Assembly: GCA_964203235.1 (NCBI GenBank)
Contig: CAXNLE010000001.1
Coordinates: 310,001-374,000, forward strand
Length of the DNA: 64,000 nucleotides
Direction of reading: 5' to 3'
Source of the DNA: BACL27 sp964203235
GTDB lineage: Bacteria > Actinomycetota > Acidimicrobiia > Acidimicrobiales > Ilumatobacteraceae
Positions 25,247 through 33,977 of the stretch are shown here, piece by piece (the stretch's first letter is position 1; each line of letters starts with the position of its first letter). The notes beneath the pieces were generated by a model. That model did not search any database. It saw only the letters and a program-made list of their open reading frames with translations, and was not told the origin of the DNA. Both the position numbers and the translations under genes were made by a program.

Positions 25247-25317
25247 ACCGAACCAATACATCCTCGCAGAAGCGTCAAGTCTAACTTGACCGACGAAACA
25301 ACTTCAGGCTTTATTAG

Positions 25318-26214
25318 CTAAGCAATTACTTCGGTAGCAGGAAGTGTGTCGCGTTGTTGCACGACGACACCAGCGAGAACAAAACTAATACCAATTAAAT
25401 CTGTGATACTTGGCACTTGATCAAGAAAAACTAAACCAAATACTGTTGCAGTTACTGGTAGCAATGCAAGCAAAATAGAAAATCTTCTTACAGGGATTCT
25501 GCGCAATGTGTATTGATCAATTCCATATCCGATTGCGTTTGAAAGAATCCCAACGAGAAAACAAGTTGCGAGAATCCACGGGGCGCTAAAGGCTGGTCCG
25601 CTTGTTGGTGCACCAAATGGTGCAATAAAAATCGCGCCGATTAACAAGCCAACTCCTAAGCCTGAGACACCGCGGTCAAAGCGCGCCACTTTTGCCCCAA
25701 TGACGATGTATGCAGCCCACATAATTGATGCCAGAAAAATAAAAAATAATCCGACCGGTTCATTACCGAATTCAATTCCGGAAAGTATTAAGACACCAAT
25801 TACGGCGCAGACCAGTGCGAGTGCGTTTCGGCTAGTGCGAGTTCGAAGTGCGGCAACAGTGATTGGACCAATAAATTCAATCGCTACACCTTTGCCAAGA
25901 TCAAGATGCTGAATCGCTAAGTAGAAAAATAAATTCATCAGTGCGGTTGATATGCCGAACAGGCTGACTGAAATTAGTTCGTTCCGGGTCCAGCGTCCGC
26001 CACGACGCAAAGTCGGAATTGAAAAAATAATTAGCACTAGTGCTGCACCAATAACGCGAAGCCAAGCGACACTGGCTGGCGCCAAGTCATCAAATAATTG
26101 AACTGCGATTACAGCGCCACAGTATTGACCGACTGCCGAGACGATGAACAGCGCCTCAGGTGGTGCAGTATTTGCAAAACGATTTAATCCGCGCGAGGCG
26201 GTATTTGAACTCAA
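25318..26214 (-). CDS. EamA/DMT family transporter (RhtA-like)
   Basis: The product has 298 residues and about ten hydrophobic membrane segments in two EamA repeats, the drug/metabolite transporter layout. Segments such as FIGPITVAALRTR and GLVFLDQVPSITDLIGISFVLAGV match RhtA/YdcZ-type exporters of amino acids or metabolites. The substrate cannot be told. The start is TTG 26214, overlapping the stop of the upstream aldolase gene as TTGA (26211-26214), so translation is coupled and the two may share a function. Confidence 0.88.
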   Translation of the reverse strand: MSSNTASRGLNRFANTAPPEALFIVSAVGQYCGAVIAVQLFDDLAPASVAWLRVIGAALVLIIFSIPTLRRGGRWTRNELISVSLFGISTALMNLFFYLAIQHLDLGKGVAIEFIGPITVAALRTRTSRNALALVCAVIGVLILSGIEFGNEPVGLFFIFLASIMWAAYIVIGAKVARFDRGVSGLGVGLLIGAIFIAPFGAPTSGPAFSAPWILATCFLVGILSNAIGYGIDQYTLRRIPVRRFSILLALLPVTATVFGLVFLDQVPSITDLIGISFVLAGVVVQQRDTLPATEVIA

Positions 26215-27035
26215 TCGAAAAGATCTGGATCAGTACGGCAGATGTCTTGCCACAGAGGTTGAAATTGCAACCAACCAGCAGTCGGAAACCCCGTCAATTG
26301 TTGCGTATAACTTGCATCTTCGTGAGAAATTAACTTTGGTTTACCAGCAGCCTCGGCCATTAACTGTGCTTGGCAATTTCGCTCCATCGTGATGAACCAA
26401 AATGCTGCAGCATCAACGGTTTCACCAACTGTTATTAGGCCATGATTTTGGTGAATCATGGCCTTGCCTTTTGGAAATTTAGCGGCGATCTCTTCACCAG
26501 CTGCTACTTCAAATACCACGGCGCCACCTTGTTCAGTGATCACTGTGTGATCTTCGTAGAAAGCACAAGAGTCTTGTGTGATTGGGTCAAGAAGTCGCCC
26601 AAGTGACGACCAAGACTTGCCGTATGGCGAATGAGCGTGAGCAGCTGCAACGACATCTGGTCGAGCGTGATGAATCGCCGCATGAATACAAAATGCCGCA
26701 CGGTTGACGGGCTGAGAACCGTAGACGACATCACCGTCATGATTGACGAGAATCAAATCACTAACAGACATATAGCGAAAACTTTTTGCAAACGGGTTGA
26801 CCCAAAAGTGATCGGTGAACTCTGGGTCACGCACAGTGATATGCCCAGCAACGCCTTCGCCAAACCCAAGACGTCCGAAAATGCGCATTGCACCAGCAAG
26901 TTTTTCCTTGCGATGTTGTCGCTCTTGCTCAAATGTTTCAAATTTGGGTGGCCCGAGTTGTGCCACGGTTTTTGGAGACAATTCGATGCCGTCAATTATT
27001 TTTTTCGTAGCTGATGATTGTTCAATGATTGCCAT
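26211..27035 (-). CDS. Class II aldolase/adducin family protein
   Basis: The product has 274 residues of the class II (zinc) aldolase fold. Recognisable pieces are GFGEGVAGHITVRDPE, FWVNPFAKSFRYMSVSDLILV, the metal ligands in AHAHSPYGKSW and the third in HQNHGLITVG. These enzymes cleave sugar phosphates (fuculose, rhamnulose, ribulose epimerase types) or decarboxylate related substrates. The non-phosphorylated-substrate subgroup, common in proteobacteria and actinobacteria, lacks clear assignments. It is 9 bases downstream of the transketolase/E1-like gene and overlaps the EamA gene, so the three probably form one operon. Confidence 0.9.
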   Translation of the reverse strand: MAIIEQSSATKKIIDGIELSPKTVAQLGPPKFETFEQERQHRKEKLAGAMRIFGRLGFGEGVAGHITVRDPEFTDHFWVNPFAKSFRYMSVSDLILVNHDGDVVYGSQPVNRAAFCIHAAIHHARPDVVAAAHAHSPYGKSWSSLGRLLDPITQDSCAFYEDHTVITEQGGAVVFEVAAGEEIAAKFPKGKAMIHQNHGLITVGETVDAAAFWFITMERNCQAQLMAEAAGKPKLISHEDASYTQQLTGFPTAGWLQFQPLWQDICRTDPDLFD

Positions 27036-27044
27036 AACATCAGG

Positions 27045-29414
27045 TTACGACAATGCAAGCAACGCAGCATTAACGAGTTGCTCGGGTAGTAAATCAAAAA
27101 TGCCATATAGTTCGGCAATTGTGCCAGATTGACCAAATTCGTCAACACCAACCGGCACAGTTCGTGCCCCATAAACCGAGCCGAGCCAAGCAAGGCTATG
27201 ACTCGCAGCATCTTGCACCGTCAAAATTGGTAGGCGACGCTCGGACTCGTGCAACAGCAGTCCGAGATGACCGATATCACGGGTTGTGACCCCATGGCGG
27301 GTTGCGTTTTGCTGAGCAGTGCGCCAGCCACGGTAAATCCGGTCAGGTGAACAAATGTCAATCACGACCGCGTTGACGCCTTCTAACTCAAGAAGTTTTG
27401 CTGCCGCGAGTGCTTCTGGTACGACGCTGCCGGTTGCGGCAATAATCAAATCAGTTGGTTTGTCTGTGGGTTCGTGTAGTCGATATCCGCCCGCTAAAAC
27501 ATCCGCACGTAACGCATCGGTGCCACGCGCTGCCAAAACATTTTCAAAAGGTGCTTGATCAATCGGTCGCGTTGAAAGTCGCAAATACATGCTGTCGCCA
27601 TCTGGCGTACCAAGTCGCTCAAGCCCGTTGCATAACAACCAATCAAGCGAGCGGGCATAACACGGTTCGGCATATGTCATATTCGGAAGTTCTATGCCGA
27701 GTGAAGTTGTGACAGTGCTTTGGTGCGCTCCACCTTCGGGTGCCAGAGTTACACCAGAAGGTGTACCGACCAAAATAAATCGCGCACCGTTGTATAAGGC
27801 ATAAATCAACGCGTCTAATCCACGACAAACAAATGGATCGTAGACGGTGCCAATTGGGAGTAGATGCTCACCATGTAGTTCGTGACCAAGACCAAATGCG
27901 TGCAGAGCAAGAAATAAATTCATTTCGCTGAGACCTAGTTCGACGTGACGGCCCTGCGGTCCTTCGTTCCATCGTAATAATCGATCATCGCCTAAATAAT
28001 TTGGTTTCTCGTCTGAGCTAAAGACGCCGAACTTATTTATCCATCCGCCTAAATTTGTGCTGACGCTGACGTCTGGTGAAGTCGTAACCATTCGTTCAGC
28101 AACCTCGGGGATTGCGCCAAGACCAGTTAACAGTCGACCAAAAACTTCCTGAGTTGACATTGGTTTCTTGCCAACTGCAATACTGACTTCGTTTGGAATA
28201 TTCAGCACTGGTCTGTCAGGTAGTTCTTTATTGTTGATGTCGCCACCCACTGCGCGACAGACTCGATCTTCTTCGGTGTCACTGACGAACTGATCCCATT
28301 CAGTTTCGAGGGTCAAGCCGTTGCGTTTGCGTAAGTCATCGATTTGAGTTTCAGAAAGTAGAGCCGCGTGGTTAAGTGGGTCACCAGCAATTGGCAAGCC
28401 CCAACCTTTGACTGTGTAAGCAAAAACAACACTCGGTTTGTCGGTAACCAGATCGCATTCGCGATAGGCGTCAAGCAGCATTTCTATGTCGTGACCACCC
28501 AAGTTTTGCACCAGGGGCGCTAGGTCGTCGTCTGAGATGTCATTGATAAATGCGACAACTTCGGCAGGTGCACCGACCAAAAACTTTTCACGCAAGGCTG
28601 CGCCGTACACACTGAATAAACTTTGGTAACGCTCGTTTGACATATCGTCGATGTAACTGCGCAATGATTCGCCACCTGGCTGTGCAAATGCGGCCTGCAA
28701 TTTATGTCCGTATTTTGCTTCGATTACATGCCATCCTGCATCAGCAAAAAACCCGGCAAGCTTTTTAATTTTCATGCCGGGCACAACGCGGTCAAGACTT
28801 TGCCTATTGGCATCAACTATCCACATCACATTGCCTAGACCTTGAAGTGACGGGTCTGCAATTGCTTCCCAGATATTTCCTTCGTCTAGTTCGGCATCAC
28901 CAACGAGTGCGATGAAACGCGCTGCTGGTCGTGGTGAGAAATGTGCGTCGACATATCGTCGAACCATTGCCGCAAACAACGGCGCAACAGCACCGAGCCC
29001 AACAGAGCCGGTTGAGAAATCAGCAACATCGGGATCTTTTGTTCGACTCGGATAACTCTGCAAGCCGCCGAGAGTGCGCAGTCGTTTTAGATATGACTTG
29101 TCAAGTTCGCCAGTGAGATATTTGATCGCATGAAAAATTGGTGAAGCGTGCGGTTTGACAGCAACTTTGTCGTCACCATTTAAGTGACCGAACCACAGCG
29201 AAGTCATGATGCTTACGACTGAAGCACTGCTGGCCATGTGCCCGCCAACTTTTACATTGAATTCGGCGTCGCGTCCGCCGGGCGCGGGGGGTATCTCGCG
29301 TTCGCGGTTGGCATAGTCAACCATCCGAACTGCGAGCCAGAGAACTCTTTGTTGGATTCTTTCGAGCACTTGAATGTCAGCGAGATTCTCATTACCAACG
29401 ATGTTTTTGCTCAT
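27045..29414 (-). CDS. Thiamine-diphosphate enzyme, transketolase/PDH-E1-like
   Basis: The product has 789 residues. The N-terminal TPP half contains GGHMASSASVVSIMTSLWFG, a STGSVGLG region and the GDAELDEGN...DANRQSLD cofactor segment, all intermediate between transketolase and homodimeric pyruvate dehydrogenase E1 (AceE, about 890 residues). The central pyrimidine-binding domain (about 415-600) and the transketolase-type C-terminal domain follow. The length is nearest to actinobacterial 'transketolase-like/pyruvate dehydrogenase' proteins of about 780-800 residues. I infer a 2-oxo acid or ketose substrate but cannot choose. It is the first gene of an operon with a class II aldolase and EamA transporter, and is divergent from ridA with only 19 bases between start codons. 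Confidence 0.82.
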   Translation of the reverse strand: MSKNIVGNENLADIQVLERIQQRVLWLAVRMVDYANREREIPPAPGGRDAEFNVKVGGHMASSASVVSIMTSLWFGHLNGDDKVAVKPHASPIFHAIKYLTGELDKSYLKRLRTLGGLQSYPSRTKDPDVADFSTGSVGLGAVAPLFAAMVRRYVDAHFSPRPAARFIALVGDAELDEGNIWEAIADPSLQGLGNVMWIVDANRQSLDRVVPGMKIKKLAGFFADAGWHVIEAKYGHKLQAAFAQPGGESLRSYIDDMSNERYQSLFSVYGAALREKFLVGAPAEVVAFINDISDDDLAPLVQNLGGHDIEMLLDAYRECDLVTDKPSVVFAYTVKGWGLPIAGDPLNHAALLSETQIDDLRKRNGLTLETEWDQFVSDTEEDRVCRAVGGDINNKELPDRPVLNIPNEVSIAVGKKPMSTQEVFGRLLTGLGAIPEVAERMVTTSPDVSVSTNLGGWINKFGVFSSDEKPNYLGDDRLLRWNEGPQGRHVELGLSEMNLFLALHAFGLGHELHGEHLLPIGTVYDPFVCRGLDALIYALYNGARFILVGTPSGVTLAPEGGAHQSTVTTSLGIELPNMTYAEPCYARSLDWLLCNGLERLGTPDGDSMYLRLSTRPIDQAPFENVLAARGTDALRADVLAGGYRLHEPTDKPTDLIIAATGSVVPEALAAAKLLELEGVNAVVIDICSPDRIYRGWRTAQQNATRHGVTTRDIGHLGLLLHESERRLPILTVQDAASHSLAWLGSVYGARTVPVGVDEFGQSGTIAELYGIFDLLPEQLVNAALLALS

Positions 29415-29433
29415 CTGTTAATTATGGCTTATC

Positions 29434-29856
29434 GTGAAGGTTGTGACCATCTCACGCGAGTTGAAACCTGTTGAACTGGCAGCCCCAGCGGCGGCATATG
29501 CGCATGGCGTACATGTGCCAGCGGGTTCTGAACTCGTACTCACATCCGGGGTGGTGCCGACAAAGCGTGACGGCAGTGTGCCCGTGACTATCGGCGAGCA
29601 GGCAAGTGTCGTTTGGCAAAATATTTCAGCGATTTTGGCAGAAGGATCAATGACGTTTAACGATGTGGTTTCGGTGACGACTTATGTCGTGAATTCGCCA
29701 GAACTTGGCGATCAGTTGAAAATAGTGATGGCGGCGCGAGATCTTGCACTGGCTGGGCATCGCGCAGCGAGCACACTCGTAACTGTGCCTGCACTTGCCC
29801 GACCCGAATGGCTAGTCGAGATCTCCGTGGTCGCAGCAAGGCAGCCGAACTCGTAA
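29434..29856 (+). CDS. RidA family (YjgF/UK114) deaminase
   Basis: RidA proteins hydrolyse reactive enamine/imine intermediates made by PLP enzymes. The product has 140 residues from GTG 29434, with an alternative GTG at 29443. The trimeric fold is recognisable: LVLTSGVVP, WQNISAILAEGSMTFNDVVSVTTYVV, and the C-terminal PALARPEWLVEIS containing the arginine-glutamate environment. Whether the key arginine is in register cannot be fixed by eye, so it may belong to a Rid subfamily without imine deaminase activity. It is divergent from the transketolase/E1-like gene and 14 bases before the mutase gene. Confidence 0.88.
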   Translation: MKVVTISRELKPVELAAPAAAYAHGVHVPAGSELVLTSGVVPTKRDGSVPVTIGEQASVVWQNISAILAEGSMTFNDVVSVTTYVVNSPELGDQLKIVMAARDLALAGHRAASTLVTVPALARPEWLVEISVVAARQPNS

Positions 29857-29870
29857 CCTTTACGACAAGT

Positions 29871-31478
29871 ATGAACATAAAAAATCAAAGCGATAAAAAC
29901 TCGGCGAACAAGAAAACTACCGACTCCGGAATCGAAGTAGAAGCGCTCTACACAAGTGATTCTTTGATGGGTTTTGATGAAAAGGCGCTTGTCGGTCTGC
30001 CAGGTGAGGCGCCGTATACGCGGGGCATTTATCCGACGATGCATCGTGATCGTTTATGGACAATGCGTCAATATGCGGGCTTTGGTACAGCAGCCGATAC
30101 GAACGAACGATTTAAGTTTTTGCTAAATGCTGGTCAGACAGGTTTATCGTGTGCGTTCGATCTGCCAACACAAATGGGCTACGACAGCGATCACCCACGT
30201 GCGGCTGGTGAAGTTGGCAAAGTTGGTGTGGCGATTGATTCGATCAAAGACATGCGCGTGTTGCTGGCTGATTTGCCGCTCGACAAAGTGACGACATCAA
30301 TGACGATTAATTCGACGGCGTCTGTGTTGTTGCTTCTTTATGAACTAGTTGCCGAAGAACGTGGTGTTAAGTCAACCGAAATTTCTGGAACAATTCAAAA
30401 TGATTTGTTGAAGGAATATATTGCTCGCGGTACCTATATTTATCCGCCGCGTCCGTCGATGCGACTTATCACGGATATTTTCGCCTATTGCGCCAAGCAT
30501 GTTCCGAAGTGGAACACAATTTCGATTTCCGGCTATCACATTCGTGAGGCGGGCTCGACTGCGGTTCAAGAACTTGCGTTTACTTTGTCAAACGCGATTG
30601 CCTATGTGCAGGCTGCTGTTGACTCGGGGCTTGATGTCGACGATTTTGCACCGAGACTTAGTTTCTTTTGGAACGGTCATAATAATTTCTTTGAAGAAGT
30701 CGCAAAGTTTCGTGCCAGTCGTCGAATGTGGCACACGATCATGACACAGCGATTTGGTGCAAAAAACCCGGCAAGTGCCCTGATGCGATTTCACACCCAA
30801 ACTGGTGGTTCGACGCTTACGGCACAGCAGCCGCAAAACAATATCGTCCGAGTTGCCGTGCAAAGTATGGCTGCCGTACTAGGCGGAACACAAAGTTTGC
30901 ATACCAATGGCTTTGATGAAGCATTAAGTTTGCCGACCGAAGATGCGGCTCGGATTGCTTTGCGCACGCAACAAATCATTGGCTACGAGAGTGGAATCAC
31001 CGACACACCTGATCCACTTGCTGGTTCTTATTATGTTGAGTCATTGACCAACGAAGTTGAGCGCTTGGCGTGGGAGTACATCGAGCAGATCGAAGCAATG
31101 GGTGGGGCAGTGCAAGCAATTGAGTCTGGGTTTCAGATGGGTGAAATTGAAGAGTCGGCCTACTCGTATACGAAATCAATTGATGACGGTTCGCGAGTGG
31201 TGGTTGGTGTAAATAAATTTGAAGTAGACAACGATGTGCGACCAACGCCGACAAAAGTTGACCCAGAACTTGAGCGTAATCAAATTGCGAGAGTGGCAAA
31301 ATTGCGTGCAACACGAAACCAGAGCGATGTGACGACTGCGCTCGCAAAATTAAAAGATGCTGCTCTTAAAAGCGACAATGTTTTGTATCCGATGAAAGAT
31401 GCATTGCGGGCTAGCGCAACACTTGGCGAGGTTAGTGATGTTCTGCGTGAGGTGTTTGGCGTTTATCAGCCAAGTTGA
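29871..31478 (+). CDS. Acyl-CoA mutase large subunit (methylmalonyl-CoA mutase type)
   Basis: The product has 535 residues from ATG 29871; the open frame reaches back to 29808 only inside ridA. The whole length is the TIM-barrel substrate domain of B12-dependent acyl-CoA mutases: YPTMHRDRLWTMRQYAGFGTA, GQTGLSCAFDLPTQMGYDSD, MTINSTASVLL and SGYHIREAGSTAVQE are family hallmarks. No B12-binding DxHxxG domain is present, so a separate small subunit must exist outside the window. Methylmalonyl-CoA is the default substrate, but single-domain large subunits also include isobutyryl-CoA and 2-hydroxyisobutyryl-CoA mutases. A role after the biotin-dependent carboxylase (35611-37368) in propionyl-CoA use is plausible. 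Confidence 0.93.
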   Translation: MNIKNQSDKNSANKKTTDSGIEVEALYTSDSLMGFDEKALVGLPGEAPYTRGIYPTMHRDRLWTMRQYAGFGTAADTNERFKFLLNAGQTGLSCAFDLPTQMGYDSDHPRAAGEVGKVGVAIDSIKDMRVLLADLPLDKVTTSMTINSTASVLLLLYELVAEERGVKSTEISGTIQNDLLKEYIARGTYIYPPRPSMRLITDIFAYCAKHVPKWNTISISGYHIREAGSTAVQELAFTLSNAIAYVQAAVDSGLDVDDFAPRLSFFWNGHNNFFEEVAKFRASRRMWHTIMTQRFGAKNPASALMRFHTQTGGSTLTAQQPQNNIVRVAVQSMAAVLGGTQSLHTNGFDEALSLPTEDAARIALRTQQIIGYESGITDTPDPLAGSYYVESLTNEVERLAWEYIEQIEAMGGAVQAIESGFQMGEIEESAYSYTKSIDDGSRVVVGVNKFEVDNDVRPTPTKVDPELERNQIARVAKLRATRNQSDVTTALAKLKDAALKSDNVLYPMKDALRASATLGEVSDVLREVFGVYQPS

Positions 31479-31487
31479 GTTGAGCGT

Positions 31488-32045
31488 TTAATTCGAAATT
31501 GTTTTGATTTTTACTGGAGGACGTTCGATTGCTGGTGCTTGGCGTTGCGGGTAACCGAGATAGATCATCGCCGTGATGTGAGTACCCGGCTTGAAATCGC
31601 AGAAATTTACAATGTCATCGTTGACGCCTTTAGGGCAACTCGACCAAAAACTGGCCAAGCCGAGCGATGTCGCGCCGAGCAAAATATTTTGAATTCCCGC
31701 TGAAACTGCATCGCGGTTTTCTTCTGTGCGCAATTGGGTATCACCAGACTCGGTGCCGACTATCAAAATTACTGGTGCGCGCTGAAACTTGGTGCGTGCT
31801 TTGGCGACTTTTTCTGGCTTGTCACCGTCGCGCGCCATTGCATCTGCGGTGCAATTACTCAAGCGCTCGCGGGCGTCATTTGTTACGGCAGCAAACATCC
31901 ACGGAAATGTGAGTTTATGATTTGGCGCCCACATTGCGAGTTCACAAAGTTTTTCGACGACACCAGCGTCAAGCGCTCGATCTTTGTCAACCATCATGTC
32001 GGTGCGCCGCGCCCGAACTAAGTCAACCAATTCTTCAAATTTCAT
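31488..32045 (-). CDS. Nitroreductase family protein
   Basis: The product has 185 residues from ATG 32045. That start has AGGAAAG at 8 bases; an ATG two codons upstream lies too close to the ribosome site. It is an FMN-binding nitroreductase-fold oxidoreductase: RARRTDMMVDKD (FMN phosphate-binding start), WAPNHKLTFPWMF, GIQNILLGATSLGLASFWSS and YLGYPQ near the end. Members reduce nitro compounds, quinones or flavin-like substrates, and no specific substrate is implied. It is convergent with the mutase gene (9-base gap) and lies downstream of the FkbM gene on the same strand. Confidence 0.9.
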   Translation of the reverse strand: MKFEELVDLVRARRTDMMVDKDRALDAGVVEKLCELAMWAPNHKLTFPWMFAAVTNDARERLSNCTADAMARDGDKPEKVAKARTKFQRAPVILIVGTESGDTQLRTEENRDAVSAGIQNILLGATSLGLASFWSSCPKGVNDDIVNFCDFKPGTHITAMIYLGYPQRQAPAIERPPVKIKTISN

Positions 32046-32059
32046 ATGCATCTTTCCTA

Positions 32060-33040
32060 CTAATGCAAAATGTGTGCATGGATACGTGGGTGGAACAGTC
32101 GGATAATTTTCGTTGCGCGATTGAGCCGGCGTTGAGTTCTGGCATTTCGCCGACTCAACAATTTACCCAAATCGAGAATACGGCTGATCTTTTGTTTTTC
32201 AACTGAACTATTTCTTGAGCAAGCATTGCCAAGACGTAACAACAAGTCTCCACGCTCGTAAACAGCACAAATCATCGCGAACTTGCTGATCGTCATTGCA
32301 TCTTTTGACTCAGCGACCGTTTCTGGCGGTCGCATGAAAAGCGCATCACTGAATGTTGCCTGTCCTAAACCGTTAAAAGAATCCGGTGACCATCGGTAAA
32401 TATAGGTGAAGTCAATGAACTCGAGACCTGATTTTCGCATGAACGAGAACACTTGATCAAATAATGGTTGATCTTTGTATAGTTCGGCGAACTCAACTTC
32501 AATATCGATTGCGAGTGTGTGGGCGAGACTGTTTGTTGCACCACTCAATACGTCGAGCTCTGCGCCTTGGACATCAAGTTTGATGACATCAAATTTTGCC
32601 TTCAACTGCTCAGCGACTCGATCGACCGTTTCGCTGGGCAGTTTTACTGTGTCAACTATGTCGTTGCGCTCTGGTTCAGGAAAGAGGTCAATGAACTGAC
32701 GATTGGGTTCATAAATTGAGGAAGCCATTGGCTTGCGACAAAGGTTCAGAGTTACTTCGCCTTTAGAGTGCCAGAGGGCCTGTGTGATTAAAGTTTCTGA
32801 ATTGTATGACGACGAACTATTTGACTTGATAACGCTTTTAGATGATCTTGAATCCGGCTCAACTCCAAAATAATTTATAGATTTTCGAAAAGCTGACCAC
32901 CGATCGTATGCGCCGTTAGCAGCACCAACATCTAGTAGCGAGAGAGTATTAGATCCCATTATCTCTTTGATCATGGATGACTGTTGATTGTCAAAAGATG
33001 AGGTTGCGAGACGTTTGATCGTTTGTTTTAGCCTCGCCAT
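32060..33040 (-). CDS. FkbM family SAM-dependent methyltransferase
   Basis: The product has 326 residues from ATG 33040, chosen because a strong AAAGGAG lies about 6 bases before it; the open frame runs further into dapD. The SAM-binding motif is LLDVGAANGAYDRW (about 34-47), FGVEPD follows, and the FkbM core has FDVIKLDVQGAELDVLSGA. Residues after about 245 form a basic C-terminal extension. FkbM enzymes methylate hydroxyls of sugars and polyketides, so a cell-surface glycan is a reasonable guess. It is the third gene after lysS and dapD (10-base gap). Confidence 0.87.
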   Translation of the reverse strand: MARLKQTIKRLATSSFDNQQSSMIKEIMGSNTLSLLDVGAANGAYDRWSAFRKSINYFGVEPDSRSSKSVIKSNSSSSYNSETLITQALWHSKGEVTLNLCRKPMASSIYEPNRQFIDLFPEPERNDIVDTVKLPSETVDRVAEQLKAKFDVIKLDVQGAELDVLSGATNSLAHTLAIDIEVEFAELYKDQPLFDQVFSFMRKSGLEFIDFTYIYRWSPDSFNGLGQATFSDALFMRPPETVAESKDAMTISKFAMICAVYERGDLLLRLGNACSRNSSVEKQKISRILDLGKLLSRRNARTQRRLNRATKIIRLFHPRIHAHILH

Positions 33041-33050
33041 GTTGACTCCT

Positions 33051-33977
33051 TTAGTTTTTATGGAGGGCGGAATTGAGGCCGCCCCATGAGCCTGTGCGTT
33101 GTGATGCTTCAACGGCGCCAGTTTGGCTGTTGCGACGGAAAAGCAAATTGTTGGCACCAGAAAGTTCGCGCGCTTTAACGACGGTCGCGTCAGGAAGTTT
33201 TACCAATGTGCCACCAGTGACATAGAGGCCAGCCTCAATAATGCAGTCATCACCGAGGCTGATACCAAGCCCGCTGTTTGCGCCGAGCAGACAACGCTTG
33301 CCAACACGAATAACTTCTTTGCCACCACCAGAAAGTGTGCCCATTATTGAAGCACCGCCACCGATGTCAGAACCGTCGTCAACAACAACGCCAGCAGAGA
33401 TACGACCCTCAACCATTGAAGTGCCAAGCGTGCCGGCGTTGAAGTTGCAGAAACCTTCGTGCATCACAGTTGTACCAGACGCAAGGTGAGCGCCAAGGCG
33501 AACACGTGATGCATCGGCGATGCGAACGCCACTTGGCACAACATAGTCAGTCATCCGTGGAAACTTGTCAACACCGTGAATTGTGATGTGTTCGCCGTTG
33601 CGTCGCATGTTAAATGTGACTTCGTCGATTACATCAACGGGTACAGCGCCAAGTGATGTCCATGCAACATTTGTTAGCAAACCAAATATTCCATCAAGAT
33701 TCATCGAATTCGGCAATGCTAAACGATGAGACATTAAATGCAATCTCAAATATGCATCAGATGCATCGCGCGGCGCAATGCTCGTGTCAATTGAGATGTT
33801 TACGGGCACAATGCCAACACCACGACGCGGGTCGGTGTGTCTATCGGGCAGCGATGACAAAAATTCTTCGGGCGCACTTTCGCCCCAGCCAAGTCGTCTG
33901 AAGTAGACATCAAGTACAGCGTCGTTTGGTGCCACCGTGGCTAGGCCAACACCCCAAGCGAGTTTTGCAGAGCTCAT
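33051..33977 (-). CDS. dapD: Tetrahydrodipicolinate N-succinyltransferase (actinobacterial DapD)
   Basis: DapD adds succinyl-CoA to tetrahydrodipicolinate in the diaminopimelate/lysine pathway, feeding peptidoglycan and lysine. The product has 308 residues, matching the longer actinobacterial form. An N-terminal alpha/beta domain is followed by left-handed beta-helix hexapeptide repeats (about 150-275), including GTTVMHEGFCNFNAGTLG, VVVDDGSDIGGGASIMGT and CLLGANSGLGISLGDDCIIEAGLYV. The start overlaps the lysS stop as ATGA (33974-33977), so lysine biosynthesis and lysine charging are translationally coupled. Confidence 0.96.
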   Translation of the reverse strand: MSSAKLAWGVGLATVAPNDAVLDVYFRRLGWGESAPEEFLSSLPDRHTDPRRGVGIVPVNISIDTSIAPRDASDAYLRLHLMSHRLALPNSMNLDGIFGLLTNVAWTSLGAVPVDVIDEVTFNMRRNGEHITIHGVDKFPRMTDYVVPSGVRIADASRVRLGAHLASGTTVMHEGFCNFNAGTLGTSMVEGRISAGVVVDDGSDIGGGASIMGTLSGGGKEVIRVGKRCLLGANSGLGISLGDDCIIEAGLYVTGGTLVKLPDATVVKARELSGANNLLFRRNSQTGAVEASQRTGSWGGLNSALHKN

